In this document: positions 32,144 to 43,319 of the stretch, one piece after another
Layout: every line of letters begins with the position of its first letter
Numbering within the stretch: position 1 is the stretch's first letter
Source: Aphrocallistes beatrix
Lineage: Eukaryota; Porifera; Hexactinellida; Sceptrulophora; Aphrocallistidae
DNA length: 64,000 nucleotides
Reading direction: 5' to 3'
Assembly: GCA_963281255.1 (NCBI GenBank)
Contig: OY725494.1
Coordinates: 1,811,934 to 1,875,933 of the forward strand
The notes under the pieces: model-generated
Told to the model about the DNA's origin: nothing
Databases searched by the model: none
The model's input: the letters and a program-made list of their open reading frames with translations, nothing else
Translations under genes and position numbers: made by a program

Positions 32144-33920
32144 TTAGTAATTTTGCTCCCAATTCGCTTTCTTTGTGAAAAAGAGTAGTAGTCTGCCTGG
32201 GAAGTGAGATGAATAAAACCTCTCAATGTTTGCTTCAAAAGAAATTTTTCTAGCCAATATTTCCCGGTAACGTCGAATGTGCTTATGGCATGCCTCTAAA
32301 CCTTCTTCCGAGAACGATTTCAGACCTCTCCCTTCGTTATACTCTTCAATCAATTGAGCGCATCAGCTAACACATTGTGCAATGTAGGGGTGATGATTGC
32401 CTAAGGAAAAGTCAATTTTTCGTTTTCTACTCGCTGATTGGAGTTGAATATGCGCAATACTACAGCCAAGTTGGTGTAGATAGCTCTAAGTGGTTGGTGA
32501 TACTCACAAGGAATTAATGTTAAGATCCTGTAAAATAAGTCTTTGGTATCATCATTCATACGTTGGAAACAAGTTCGAACCTAATTTCTTGTAGAGGTTG
32601 TACCACCTGAGTATTGGGACAGTAAATACGAACGTTTATTTTTCCCCATATAAACGACGGACAAATTCTATTGATTGACGAATCATTTCTTCTCTCCAAT
32701 TTGTAGATGGTATACAAGCTGCTTAAACCATCTGAATATTCTCAGGTAGCTATGAGGTAGGGAAGTGGATATAATGTTTCATCTGATAGAGGTTTGTGCG
32801 TTATTACAAATCTGTCCTTACTTGGATGGGAAATAAATTCGTCTTCATCAACATCATTAAATATTTCCAAAGCTATATCAATTGAGCGGTTAATAGGAAA
32901 AGCCTGCTTAATTAAGTCAATGTCTTTCATTTGATCTCTACTGCATGTACATAAATGACAAGATGCGCCGCCTGCCCCGTCAAGGATTGCTGGCATTTTT
33001 GTATCAAACAAACATCATCAACCTTTCCTACCTATTGTATTCCGATTGTTTGCAAACTTTTGACTCTGGATTTATTGTTGTGTCCGTTTAAAAAACACAT
33101 TTTCTTCGCTTTCGCTTAAGGCCAATAATGATACTGGTCTCATAGAGAAACAAAGGATAATTTGCGTCTTGCAGTCTCTCAGTCTCGATGCAATAGATTG
33201 ATAAAGAATGGTATATGCCAACTGATGAGCCAAGACCTTTGTCAATAATTCATTACCCAATCAAGAATCTTCACGAAATTTCGTAACTTTATTGTACGAT
33301 GAAATGAATATTTATTTTTCTTTTAAAAAACGTCGCAGTTCCCGGTACTTTAATTTTCAATTGAGAGAAAGTCTAATAAGAGATATTACTTTCTTTCTAA
33401 CAATTGTGTGTTGTGTTTTTCGGCAAGTTCCACTCTACAATTTCCTTGCATACTTCGATGGTACCAGAATCTTTGCTTTTGTTAGCAATCAACTGAAGAC
33501 ACAAAGAAGCAATTGTCTTACTTGTAACTCCTTCAATCTCAGCTATCGACTTAATATGTGTCAGTACAAACATAAAGCATGTTCTGACTTGATTCAATTG
33601 TAAGTTGAGAAGTGGAGTTCGAATTTCTTTACTAGTATCAACTTCGAAAACAAGTTTTTGAATTGAATTTTCGAAGGAGTCTGAGGACTTACGTTTCTTC
33701 GATGGTAGAACGTCTGAAACATCGCAGAAGTGAAGTTCTTCCCAAGTCTGTTTTCTAACTTAATTTCTTCTGATGTCCTTAAGGTCCTGTAATTTCGAGT
33801 GAATAGTAACTAATTCTGTTTCCGGAATTTGGTATTCTCTGATAATGCGCTGCGGTGCGGGTATTGCTTTTGCATTCTTGGAGAATGTTATTGACTTGAA
33901 GATTATTCATGCTTGAATGT
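32144..33920 (-). pseudogene. RAG1-like transposase remnant (copy A)
   Basis: Minus-strand pieces in the order of the RAG1 core. An N-terminal stretch (33900-33397) has VSDVLPSKKRKSSDS. CFSMRPVSLLALSESEEN (near 33170) parallels CCKPLCLMLADESDHET of RAG1. FDTKMPAILDGAGGASCHLC (32742-33011) parallels [24 protein letters not shown] with its zinc cysteines. HSYLRIFRWFKQLVYH (near 32730) lies where RAG1 has LHCDIGNAAEF. SFSEEGLEACHKHIRRYRE (32353-32144) parallels ASEGNESGNKLFRRFRK, which carries the catalytic Glu. Many frameshifts and stops are present. RAG1 and Transib share this core, and I cannot decide between a RAG1-like and a Transib-like origin by eye. Confidence 0.62.
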
Positions 33921-34814
33921 ACAAGTACTATTGAAGTAAATAAATACTATAATAAATTCTTATTCAAAAAAATAGAAGTATTGAACAACTCATTTTTTAG
34001 TCAACCACATGTGTTTCAAACAGTCTTTTTTTCTAAAATTAGAAATATTTTCGGCCGAGGGTACTTTAAATAGAATATATAATTTTTTAGTCATGTTTAG
34101 TCACTTAGCAACCAAATACATTTTATAGAGAATTTTCTCTAGCTTAATATAGAGTAAACTGCATTTCACGCCAAAATACGCCAATAAAATCCGTAGAGAC
34201 AAATAGATATACTAAAAACATACCGGAAGTAGAATTGATGAAATTGTATGAGTATGTGAAACTGTAGGTATTCGAGTTATGTCAACTATTTCAAATTAAT
34301 ATGCGCAAAAGATTAATTCAAATAAGTTCATTAGTGCAGTATACTATATGCTGCTTCCACATTATTCAATTTTACTCGGAAATTGGATATCATGCCGAAA
34401 ACTCATCCAACTGCTAGGAAACCATATTATATGACTGGTATTCAAATTGAAATATCTGAACTGTCAATAGAAATTTGGTGGAGCAATTATAATGATTTGC
34501 TATTTAGTTATCTTAGAAACATACTAATATAGCAATTTTAACTATATATAGCAACATGAAACATGAAGTTATTTTCACTGGTTTGCCCACTGTGGATCCC
34601 AGGCATTAATTTTCCAGGAAATTTGACTTAAACACAAAGATCAACGTCAGCTGAATTCCGAGCCCACACATGATCATTTTCTATATTTGGAGCGCTGAGC
34701 AATTGAAAAGGTGCTTTGTCGGACCACTAAATGCATTTCCGATATGTTTAATAATAAAGAATACAGCTTTAACTCCATTAGGAATAAGTTTGCAAATTTA
34801 AAATTCAATAGAAA

Positions 34815-34975
34815 TCCTTCATAATAATAATAATAATTAATAATATAATAATAATAATACGTAATAATAATAATATTAATAATAATAATAATAATAATAC
34901 GTAATAATAATAATATTAATAAAATAATAATAATAATACGTAACGTAATAATAATAATAAATATACATTTATATA
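34815..34975. repeat. (TAA)n microsatellite
   Basis: Imperfect runs of AATAATAATAAT are broken by TACGTAATAATAATAATATT units that recur about every 50 bp. The minus-strand open frame rich in Ile and Tyr is a microsatellite artefact. Confidence 0.95.
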
Positions 34976-35003
34976 GTGCAGTTTGCGTATTAATATGTTC
35001 CAA

Positions 35004-35345
35004 CATAGCATACTCTAATAATGCCTCACAGTAGACTGAAAATTATGGACTAGGGATGAAGTAGTAGCCGAATGGATTAATACACGATTAGCCTAGAATC
35101 GTTAACCATGCAGAATAGGCATTAAGAATGTATTACCAGCATATATTAACATTGTATCAAAGTACACATATCCGTTGGAAAAATTTCGATTAGTCATCAT
35201 ATCATTGCTCAACAGGTCATTCTAAGGATAATTTTAGCGATTTTCTAAGCTGTATTAACCCTATTTCTAAATGGTATTAAGGTGTGATTTTTGTGTAGAA
35301 CCAAGATTAGTAGAGTTGATTTGAAAAATTTATTATAATGGACAT
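35004..35345. mobile_element. P-derived foldback left arm, diverged
   Basis: CATAGCATACTCTAATAATG and GACTAGGGATGAAGTAG are followed by TGTATTACCAGCATATATTA and CGATTAGTCATCATATCATTG in the order of the family's left arm. The right arm is missing; RAG1-like sequence follows directly. Confidence 0.65.
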
Positions 35346-36802
35346 ACAATTTGAGTGAGTTATCCCTATGTTGAGATTGTGCAACATACCGCAGAGAGGA
35401 TTCTTCAAACATTGGAAATTACTCCGAAACAATATCCTATTGAGTTTGAAATTGCAGACGGACTCGATGGTTTAGGGAGTCACAGGATATACAATCAAAT
35501 AAATAATTACCCGAATTCTACTACAAAAAAAATTTATTGTATGCATTCAAACCTCTTACGCTAAAGGACCAAGACAACAATACGATATGGTCGAACCTTT
35601 TCCGAATTCTCCTTTTGCAACACGTTCTATAGTTTGTTATCCAAAAAGTGAGAGCTTTGAAACTATAGACTCTTCCTAATGAAAAATATTGTCAATCCTC
35701 CTACAACACAACTTTTAGACAAAGGGCATGTGTTAATCGAATGTTCACTGACATATTCATATACTTCGCACTATGTTTAACGGCAAAATGTCCAAATTAC
35801 TCAGTGGTGCAGGTGGTGCTCCTTACCAATTATACACAATTACACACTCTGAATTGAAAGAATTAGAGTTAATAAGATCTGGCTTTCCAATTAATCGGCA
35901 TATTCAAGCTGCGATCGTAATATTCAATGATGTCGATCCTGAGGAATTTCTCAACTAGATTCGAATTCTAGATTTGAGTTAACTCACCAACCTACTTCCG
36001 ATAAGGATGTAATCTCGGCCTCACCTCTCCATAGTTATCTATGCATCTTTAGATGGTTTATGTTGCTAATCTATCACATCAATGCTGGATTAAACAACTG
36101 GTCTCAATCATCCCCTTCAATACTGGCAAACTTGAAAAGGATGAGATATTTAATCGCAGAGAATACTGGGTTTAAAATCGATCTTCCCTCCTGAGATGGG
36201 AGGGACTACAACAACTGGAAATGTAGCGCGAGAGTATTTTTGAAATAAACACAACTTCGTTCTATTTTCTACATCTACAATGAATGAACAGGATGGAAAT
36301 TGTTAAAGTATCCAATCCAATATCTCTATAGTTTTTAGAGTGTTTAATAGTAAGCATAAAGTGGATACAATTAAATTATTTGAATCGTGAAAGGAAAACC
36401 TACGAATTAATAGTGGTAAGATTTCAATGGGCGAGTATCACACCCTCACTTCACAAATTATTGGCACACTCGTCAGAACTCATAAAAACGTATAACAAGG
36501 GTTTTGTCCTTAAAAACCTTTCAGAGGCGGGTATAGAAGCGTTGAATCAGTATGTTCGAAATTTAGAGAACATATCAAGAAAATTCAATTTTGAAACGAA
36601 GACTAAAGACATACTAGTAAGATTGTCAACTAAGAGCGACTCCGTATTACTCAAATGCAGAATAATGATGGCGTCTAAGACAAAATCTAAACGGGGAAAA
36701 ATAGATCAGAATGTATCAATTCAGGATTTGATTGTTAGTTCCCTAATGTGTGCTAGTGATAATCTCCAAAGTTGCTTGGATTGCATTAATGAAAACATAT
36801 AA
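35346..36802 (+). pseudogene. RAG1-like transposase remnant (copy B)
   Basis: Colinear with copy A but on the + strand, and it adds the first catalytic region: FEIADGLDGLGSHRIYNQ (near 35450), where RAG1 has its first Asp in VDGMGD followed by a GSG element. Next come VCYPKSESFETI; FNGKMSKLLSGAGGAPYQLY (zinc Cys lost to Tyr); SGFPINRHIQAAIVIFNDV; PLHSYLCIFRWFMLLIYH; a block near 36190-36235 in the place of RAG1 MNLKPIMRMNGNFARKL; and ITPSLHKLLAHSSELIKTY with NLSEAGIEALNQYVRN (RAG1: YFHKTLAHVPEII, SEGNESGNKLFRRFR). Frameshifts and in-frame stops make it dead. Confidence 0.62.
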
Positions 36803-37450
36803 CTAGATATTTAAGTGTTATTGCATGCTGGTGATATCTAGTCAATATTATCTTTTATTGTGCGATGAGTATTACGTACTTTGAATATTATCCATATATG
36901 TATTGATTTATAGCAAAAATGTATTGCAGTGATTTAAATTGATTGTTGTATTTAAATACTATACTTAATTAACCCTTGAAAGCATTTGGGATTTTTCTAT
37001 TTATAGTAGTAACCCCAAACTTGTATGGCTTCCCCATTGAAAATTGCTTAAACCGGAAATGACGCAACACATTCCTGTGGCAAGCGTGGGTTAATTTACT
37101 AGTATGGGTTAATAATACATTTATTGAGTATATCTCTTCTCATAGGTTAGTTATCCAATAACATAGGAATTTCTTTTTAAAATGATGGCGCCATAGCAAA
37201 AAAACCTTAAGTTTTGCTTAAGTTGGTATTCACTAAGCAAAACTTAAGCAAAAACTAAGTATTTGCTTAAACTTAAGCAAATATTTAGTTTTTAACTTAA
37301 GTCATGTCTGGGGTTAACTTAACTCTTAATTAAAATATTTGTAATCGTGTTTCGTTCTATAAATTAGTATAAAAGCTTGTATGTAGTTTGATTTATTTCT
37401 GTTGTATGAATCATTGACGCGCTAGGGGTGTTTTGTCAGTTCTATCATTG

Positions 37451-37770
37451 TGGTATTAAAATGAAAGTTGGCGAATAACTGCTAGAATATTATTAGTATA
37501 CAAACGTTTTCGAAGAGTGATTGAGATGCGTAAAGAATCGAATTGTCTAAATATATTCATGACGTATTAAAATGATCTAATCGGAAGTTGGCGAATAACT
37601 GCTAGAATATTATTAGTATACAAACGTTTTCGAAGAGTGATTGAGATGCGTAAAGAATCGAATTGTCTAAATATATCCATGACCTATTAAAATGGTCGAA
37701 ATGGAAGTTGGTGAATAACTACTATAGAATATGAATAATTATTCTACAAACGTTTTCCAGAACAAATATT
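37451..37770. repeat. 120-bp tandem repeat inside the Harbinger element
   Basis: GAAGTTGGCGAATAACTGC recurs at exact 120-bp steps (GCGAATAACT at 37471 and 37591, GTGAATAACT at 37711). The first two units are almost identical through ATACAAACGTTTTCGAAGAG and GTAAAGAATCGAATTGTC. The third is diverged and partial. Non-coding. Subterminal tandem repeats are common binding sites in DNA transposons, but that role is inference here. Confidence 0.92.
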
Positions 37771-38301
37771 TTAAAACAAACTACAGGGTGTAACAAAAGT
37801 CTTGGTCGGTTGTGGATCTAATTAGTATTCATTCTTTACGAGTACCATCTATCATAGTATGTAGAGTACTACTACACCACAATTAGTTACTACATAGATA
37901 TACAATTTAAAAGGTAGGCTGATTTTAACTAGATCACACCTCTTTAGTACCTTCGAGTTTATTTTTCTGAACATCACTTTTTCCTGATGAGATTAATGTC
38001 GGCGATCTTGGAATTGAAGTCCGCTGTAAAGAAATTAGAATGGTAGAAGGAGGCCTAACTCGAAAAGGAACTGCTGAAAGGCTTCAGCAAGGTATTGTCG
38101 AAAATAATTTCTTTAAATTAAAAATCATCGTGAATCGGGACATAATATCGGATAATCGAAACCCACCGTACTCTGAAAGTGTTCCGACGTAGCGACTTCA
38201 ACTGTATATTAAATTGTATTAAGAAAGGCTAATTGGAATTCAATACAATGTAAAGTCAAATAAAATTAACATAAATTTGACATGCAATGATAAAGCATAA
38301 T

Positions 38302-39357
38302 TTACTGGAAAAATTCAGTTACTATAGCTTCCCTCATTAGGATACCGTTTTCTGAAGGTTCCTGCAGATAATCAATGCCAGGAGTGGGTTCATCCATTGA
38401 TGTTTCGAGTTCGGTCAGGAGGCCATGGTCGATACACATGTTATGCAGCACCATAGTAGCAAAGATTATTTTACAACATTTTTCAGGACTATAACAGAGA
38501 GTCCCTCCTGTTTTATCCATGGACCTCCAACGACTCTTCCAAATACCGAAAGTACACTCAATTGTTTGGCGAACTTTAAGGAAAGCCCGATTATACCTTC
38601 TTTGCCCAGTTGTACCTGGAGAAGTTATAGGAGTCATTAAATTAGGACGTAATCCATACGCACTATCACCTAAGAGCCACCCATGGACAGTTTCAATCCC
38701 ACCACTTGTTATCTCCCGGTTGATGCCTGATTGACGCCAAATAAAAGCATCATGAGTACAGCCGGGCCATTTGACAACAGCATTGATGAAGCGAAATTCA
38801 TGGTCACAAATTGCTTGGATGTTTATAGAGTGAAATCCCTTTCGTTTAACATAGATATCCTCGTTCGTTGATGGCGCAAGGATGGGAACATGGGAGTCAT
38901 CAATACATCCTAGAACTAGTGGAAACTTGTATTTTTTTAAGAAATATTCTTGAATGACCCTTTGTCGAGTTGTATTCGGAAATTTGATATATGCTGGAGC
39001 TATGCTGGTTAATGCTTTAGTCACAGCAGTTACGCATCTCGATACAAACGTTTGCGAGATTCCATGTGCGGATGCGATAACTGTCTGAAACGTTTCAGTA
39101 GCTAAGAACTGCAGAGCTACAGCTAGTTGTGTTGTTGGAGCAATTGAGTGGGAACGAGCAGTAGATCGATGAAGTTTGATGGAAATTTTGTTCAAGAGGT
39201 ATACAAACATATACTTCGTTATTCTGTATCTAGCGATAAAATCGAAGTCAGAATATGCCTCCATTGGGTTAAGTCGATCCCTAAAAACTCTTTGGCGACG
39301 TAAACTGTTTTCAATAATTTCAATTTCAATCTCAAGTAAACTTAGTGCAGAAGCCAT
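38302..39357 (-). CDS. Harbinger transposase nuclease (HARBI1-like), intact
   Basis: An uninterrupted 351-codon frame with ATG at 39357, close to the usual length of HARBI1 (349). Residues 75-115 form a helix-turn-helix-like region (FQTVIASAHGISQTFVSRCV). The DDE nuclease follows: D153 in LGCIDDSHVPI, D203 in WPGCTHDAFIW, D231 in LLGDSAYGLRP, and E267 in KVRQTIECTFGIWKSRW. The C-terminus has the TMVLHNMCIDHG block. All the conserved acidic residues are present. In PIF/Harbinger elements this nuclease cuts the ends and works with a separate Myb-like DNA-binding partner, which I do not see here. It lies antisense within intron 2 of PSMB4. It could be an active transposase source or a young copy not yet decayed. 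Confidence 0.92.
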   Translation of the reverse strand: MASALSLLEIEIEIIENSLRRQRVFRDRLNPMEAYSDFDFIARYRITKYMFVYLLNKISIKLHRSTARSHSIAPTTQLAVALQFLATETFQTVIASAHGISQTFVSRCVTAVTKALTSIAPAYIKFPNTTRQRVIQEYFLKKYKFPLVLGCIDDSHVPILAPSTNEDIYVKRKGFHSINIQAICDHEFRFINAVVKWPGCTHDAFIWRQSGINREITSGGIETVHGWLLGDSAYGLRPNLMTPITSPGTTGQRRYNRAFLKVRQTIECTFGIWKSRWRSMDKTGGTLCYSPEKCCKIIFATMVLHNMCIDHGLLTELETSMDEPTPGIDYLQEPSENGILMREAIVTEFFQ

Positions 39358-40933
39358 GAAATCTAACTAAACTAGAATATTTCTTCAGAAATTTATAACT
39401 ATTTAATAGGACTATTGTTCATATAATTTAACCATGGAACTTGATAGTGATTACAGTATTTGGAAAGTATTAAATTCTTGACATTTTTGTAAAGCAAGCA
39501 AATTCTTAGTTGTTTCTCAAGTTAAGCAAATACTTAGATTTTGCTTAAAGTTAAGCAAATACTTAGTTTTTGCTTAAGTTATACCTAAGTTTTAAGTTAA
39601 GCGAAACTTAAGTTTTGTTAGTGAATAAGGTCCCAGTTCAGACTTGATATTATTTGAATAAATTTCAATTAAATGAAATAAACATTTCTAAATATTACAT
39701 ATAAGGATTATATTCCAATATGTTTGAAACTTAATAACTTGATAATGAAAAGTGATATACTAAAACTTTCAGTGAATAAATGTTTATAATATCCCTTGGC
39801 ACCTAATAAATATATATATGGGTCAAGTAACGATGAATCTTCATAAAAATTCAAATGTTGAATTTTTATTATTAAGCTATACAATGATGCTACAAACCGT
39901 TTCCTCAAAACTATCAGAACTTTTCACACCTCGTTAAGTGTTAAAAATGGAATAAATGGAAAACGCGAAAGGAGAGAGATATGTTATTTAAGATGATTCG
40001 TTCATTTGCGATTACAACACCTTTCAATGTGAAAATTTTCATGATCAGGCAGAAATGTCATAAAAATAGTCCAGTTTGCCTCCACCATGTTGGCGCAGTC
40101 GCCAGTCAGATATCCTACAAAAGCACCAAATGCCAAGTGAGTATAGTCTGACTTAGATATTGCTTTAATAAATCCCAATGTGTCAGACTATACTCACTTA
40201 TTTTATATGTAAATTTATAGTATGAATAAAGTCAACCTGGTCGAATATTTTCTTCGGATCTAAATATGTTAATTTAACTGTTTTAAACCAATTCTCAACG
40301 ATGGCATTACTGTCTACCTGAATTCTATCTTGCCTGTTTTACTTATTTGTATACCTGTCCAAAATGGAAGTATAGGGTGATAATTGGTTTATAGATAGTC
40401 AAGTAAAATATAATGTGATTGATTTTATGACTGAACCTTTATTAGCTCTAATTTGATCTAAACATTCCATGTAGACAAGTGCGCTTCGCTTGCTTGCGCT
40501 GCGCGGCTGGCAGAAACTTTGTGTCTGCCGGGGGCGCCCTTTGGGCGCCTGGGGTCACATTGATTAATTATAAGGGAGATAACATTTCTAAATCCGTCTA
40601 TCCATAGCCTACTCTATATAAGGCCTGACAGTAAAGGCACCATGGATGCGGTAATGGCCGGGCTCATTATTTTTTATTTTTGTCATTATTTAACTAGAAA
40701 ATTTTTCAATCTTATCTCAAACAAAGAAAATACTATCCTGTAAGCCCTTTATATTCTTTCCACCTACTAATTAGCCAATATGATTAAATATCATGTTTTA
40801 TTGGTAAATTCACATACATATAATACAAATTAAATGTTGAATAACGCACTACATTCAATAAACAATACTATTAATTTCTCTCAATAAACCCTATTGTGCC
40901 TTTCTTTCTGTATATCTAAGTATTGATTATGCG

Positions 40934-40935
<2 letters not shown>

Positions 40936-40967
<32 letters not shown>

Positions 40968-40972
40968 TTGAT
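40936..40972. repeat. (CT)n microsatellite
   Basis: An almost pure CTCTCT run inside the non-coding left part of the P element. Confidence 0.95.
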
Positions 40973-41049
40973 AGTTGACAACTAAAACAAACAAACAAAT
41001 ATAGAATAAATGGGTTAACAAGGTGTATGCATGGATGGGAAGCGAATAA

Positions 41050-43319
41050 CTAGGAAAATTTCTTTAATTTACGCTTTTCGCCAACTCTTGAAACGATTAA
41101 CGAGTTATAGTTCTTAATCTTGTTAGAGATAAGACAATTAGCAGCAGTGAAGATAAGTTTACGTAAGATACTCTCCCTACAGACGTCACAGTTAACACAA
41201 CTCGTTTTCCAGACATCACTATCACACTCGTCCATATAAATTAAAGTGAGATTAACTAAAATATTTCTGGATGGACAATCAATCAGCATTGGTAACAGCT
41301 TATCATTATCTTCAATGCTAAAGAATATCTTCCAAAGGGTAACTATAGACGTAAGAACAGGTTCTGAAGGATACTTAAGTCTTCCACGATCTGTAAGCTG
41401 CAAGAGTTTAAACTCAGAAGGTGAGTTTATATCCAAAATAACTTCTTTTTCATGTGTCAAATTGTCACTACAAATATAACATGGCTGAGATTTTGAAGGT
41501 ATTTATGGACTGAATAACCAGCAATAAAAGCTAAGGATTGAATAATTTGGCAACTGCATTCTATTGATGAGATATCACCAATTCCATCTAGAAAAGGTTC
41601 AATCGTAATACCGTAATCAAAACTGGTGTCAACGGGGGGGGAAAAAGACTTAATAAAAGACTGTAGAGATTGGAAAGAGCTTGGCTGATCATGAAACAGA
41701 TGTAAAATACTAGAAAGCTTAAGACGACGTTCGGTTTCAAGAATTTGAAGATATGAAATGTGATAATTAGAACCTGACATAATCCGATAAAGGCCAAAAT
41801 GGTGTTCTAATGGATCAGTTTGTAAAAAGGATGATAATAAGTATGAGAAGCCACAAAATTGAGTTAAATGGTTGGTAATCATTGGTAAAGCAATGCAGGC
41901 GTGTCTAAAACTAGTATATGTTTGCTTGCTCAATTTTCTAGTTTTGCCAGGTAACCATGCCAGGCATCTAGCCAAAATACGACACGAGTTAAAAATGAAA
42001 ATCGTTCATCATTCAATATCAGAGGATCTAAGAGACTATCATTTAAACGGAGTGTTAATGTTAAATATTTTCCAAAGAGAAATAAGTATACTAATGAAAT
42101 CAGATGTACTATTGCGATACTCGGGGCTACGCATTTCATTTTGGATTTCAAGAGCAACATGTGTTAGTTCATTTACAACCTTCAACACCAGCTTAAAATT
42201 CTGTCGTTCGATACAAGATGGAAAACAGGCTTTTACAGTTAAATGTGGTGCTAGTTTTGCTAAATTTTCTCTTTCAGAATGATAGAGAAGCCTTACATCT
42301 TGGAATGATGCTAATGAACTCTCAAGAGGATATCTGGTATAATCAACTTCAAAGTTATCTATATTTGGAAAATGGAATGTCTTCTCAAAATCTTTCTGAT
42401 TTAGCCAATTATTACGTATACTTTTCAATATATGTACAAAATCAAAAGTAAGGAACAAAAACCTATTCTCATCTAATGGATGAGGTACTCAACAGTCTAA
42501 TTTGCAATTAGGAGAAAATAGTTTAAATAGATTAACATTCAGTGGGTAGTTATCGGTCGAAATGACTTGCACCTTTAAACCACAATGCTCAATATCGATA
42601 ATACAGGATTTGATTATAGGAAAAATCTTTTCAGCAGATATAGATCCGCAAGGTAAGAGACGAGATATACATGACGATTTTTAGCTAGATACTATAACTG
42701 AGAATACAGTTCTTGTTAGATCATCAGGGTTTAAACTCGGTCCGATAATTTTCCCCCCTTTATAAGACATCAGATTTTACATGTATTTCGTCCATTTGAA
42801 CGATCACATTTTTTTCTTGTGGAGTAAATGAAGGAGTAGCCCTGGAGAGATAGGTACAGAAATCATTTTCAAGGCCAAAGGAAGAATACAATTTTTTGTA
42901 CTTCTCTTTCTCTTCACTTTCAGTTATCAAGCTCATCTGGAGGGTCTGATTCATCATTTCTTCCTCTTTCGTCTCAAATGACAAGCGTGTACGTTTGGAC
43001 GTTGATTTGGAAGAGTAATAGGATGGACAACTTGGAAGAAAACATGGAATGGCGCCGTCCTTCAGCTTAAGTTTAGCACGTGGTACTTTTGTGAACGTTC
43101 CGTCTCCGTTGGGAACCTTGTGAACAACCTCGATATCGTCATCTCGAAAATGTTTCGCATATACTTTAACAGCCTTCAAATCACTTATATCATCTCGAGG
43201 GAGCCGCGCATCCAAGCTTGCTTGAGTTCAGGTGGGTTTTCAGGCATCGTGAATATAGGAATTCGGTCATCTGAATCGTAGTTGCTTCTGCATCCTGGAG
43301 CCGAACAACTGCTGGGCAT
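41050..43319 (-). pseudogene. P-type THAP transposase, near complete, frameshifted
   Basis: The start ATG is at 43319. Domains in order: THAP finger (CSAPGCRSNYDSDDR, the Trp of LKQAWMR, VYAKHFRDDD with the third zinc Cys changed to Tyr), HKVPNGDGTFTKVPRA, and AIPCFLPSCPSYYS; a charged linker; then the RNase H-like core with VQMDEIHVKSDV (first Asp), VISTDNYPLNVNLFK (probable second Asp), the FDFVHILKSIRNNWL block conserved in P elements and THAP9, TDPLEHHFGLYRIMSGSN (the Glu-containing block) and the C-terminus FTAANCLISNKIKNYNS. Frames change at about 43215, 42755, 42040 and 41460. Total length of about 750 codons is normal for the superfamily. A few small indels would explain inactivity. 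Confidence 0.85.

Larger units (their letters stand above)
37226..39634 (-). mobile_element. PIF/Harbinger element, ~2.4 kb
   Basis: The subterminal regions are inverted copies built of AAACTTAAGC and TTTGCTTAAGT blocks: TATTCACTAAGCAAAACTT near 37229 and AGTTTTGTTAGTGAATAAGG near 39612. They enclose an intact Harbinger nuclease gene and a 120-bp tandem repeat. The 3-bp target duplication expected for this superfamily could not be fixed because the ends are embedded in AAGCTTAAG-type repeats. No second (Myb/SANT-like) Harbinger protein was recognised. Confidence 0.75.

Noticed and set aside
34674-35006. 110-codon minus-strand frame rich in Ile and Tyr
   Set aside because: It is translation of the (TAA)n microsatellite.
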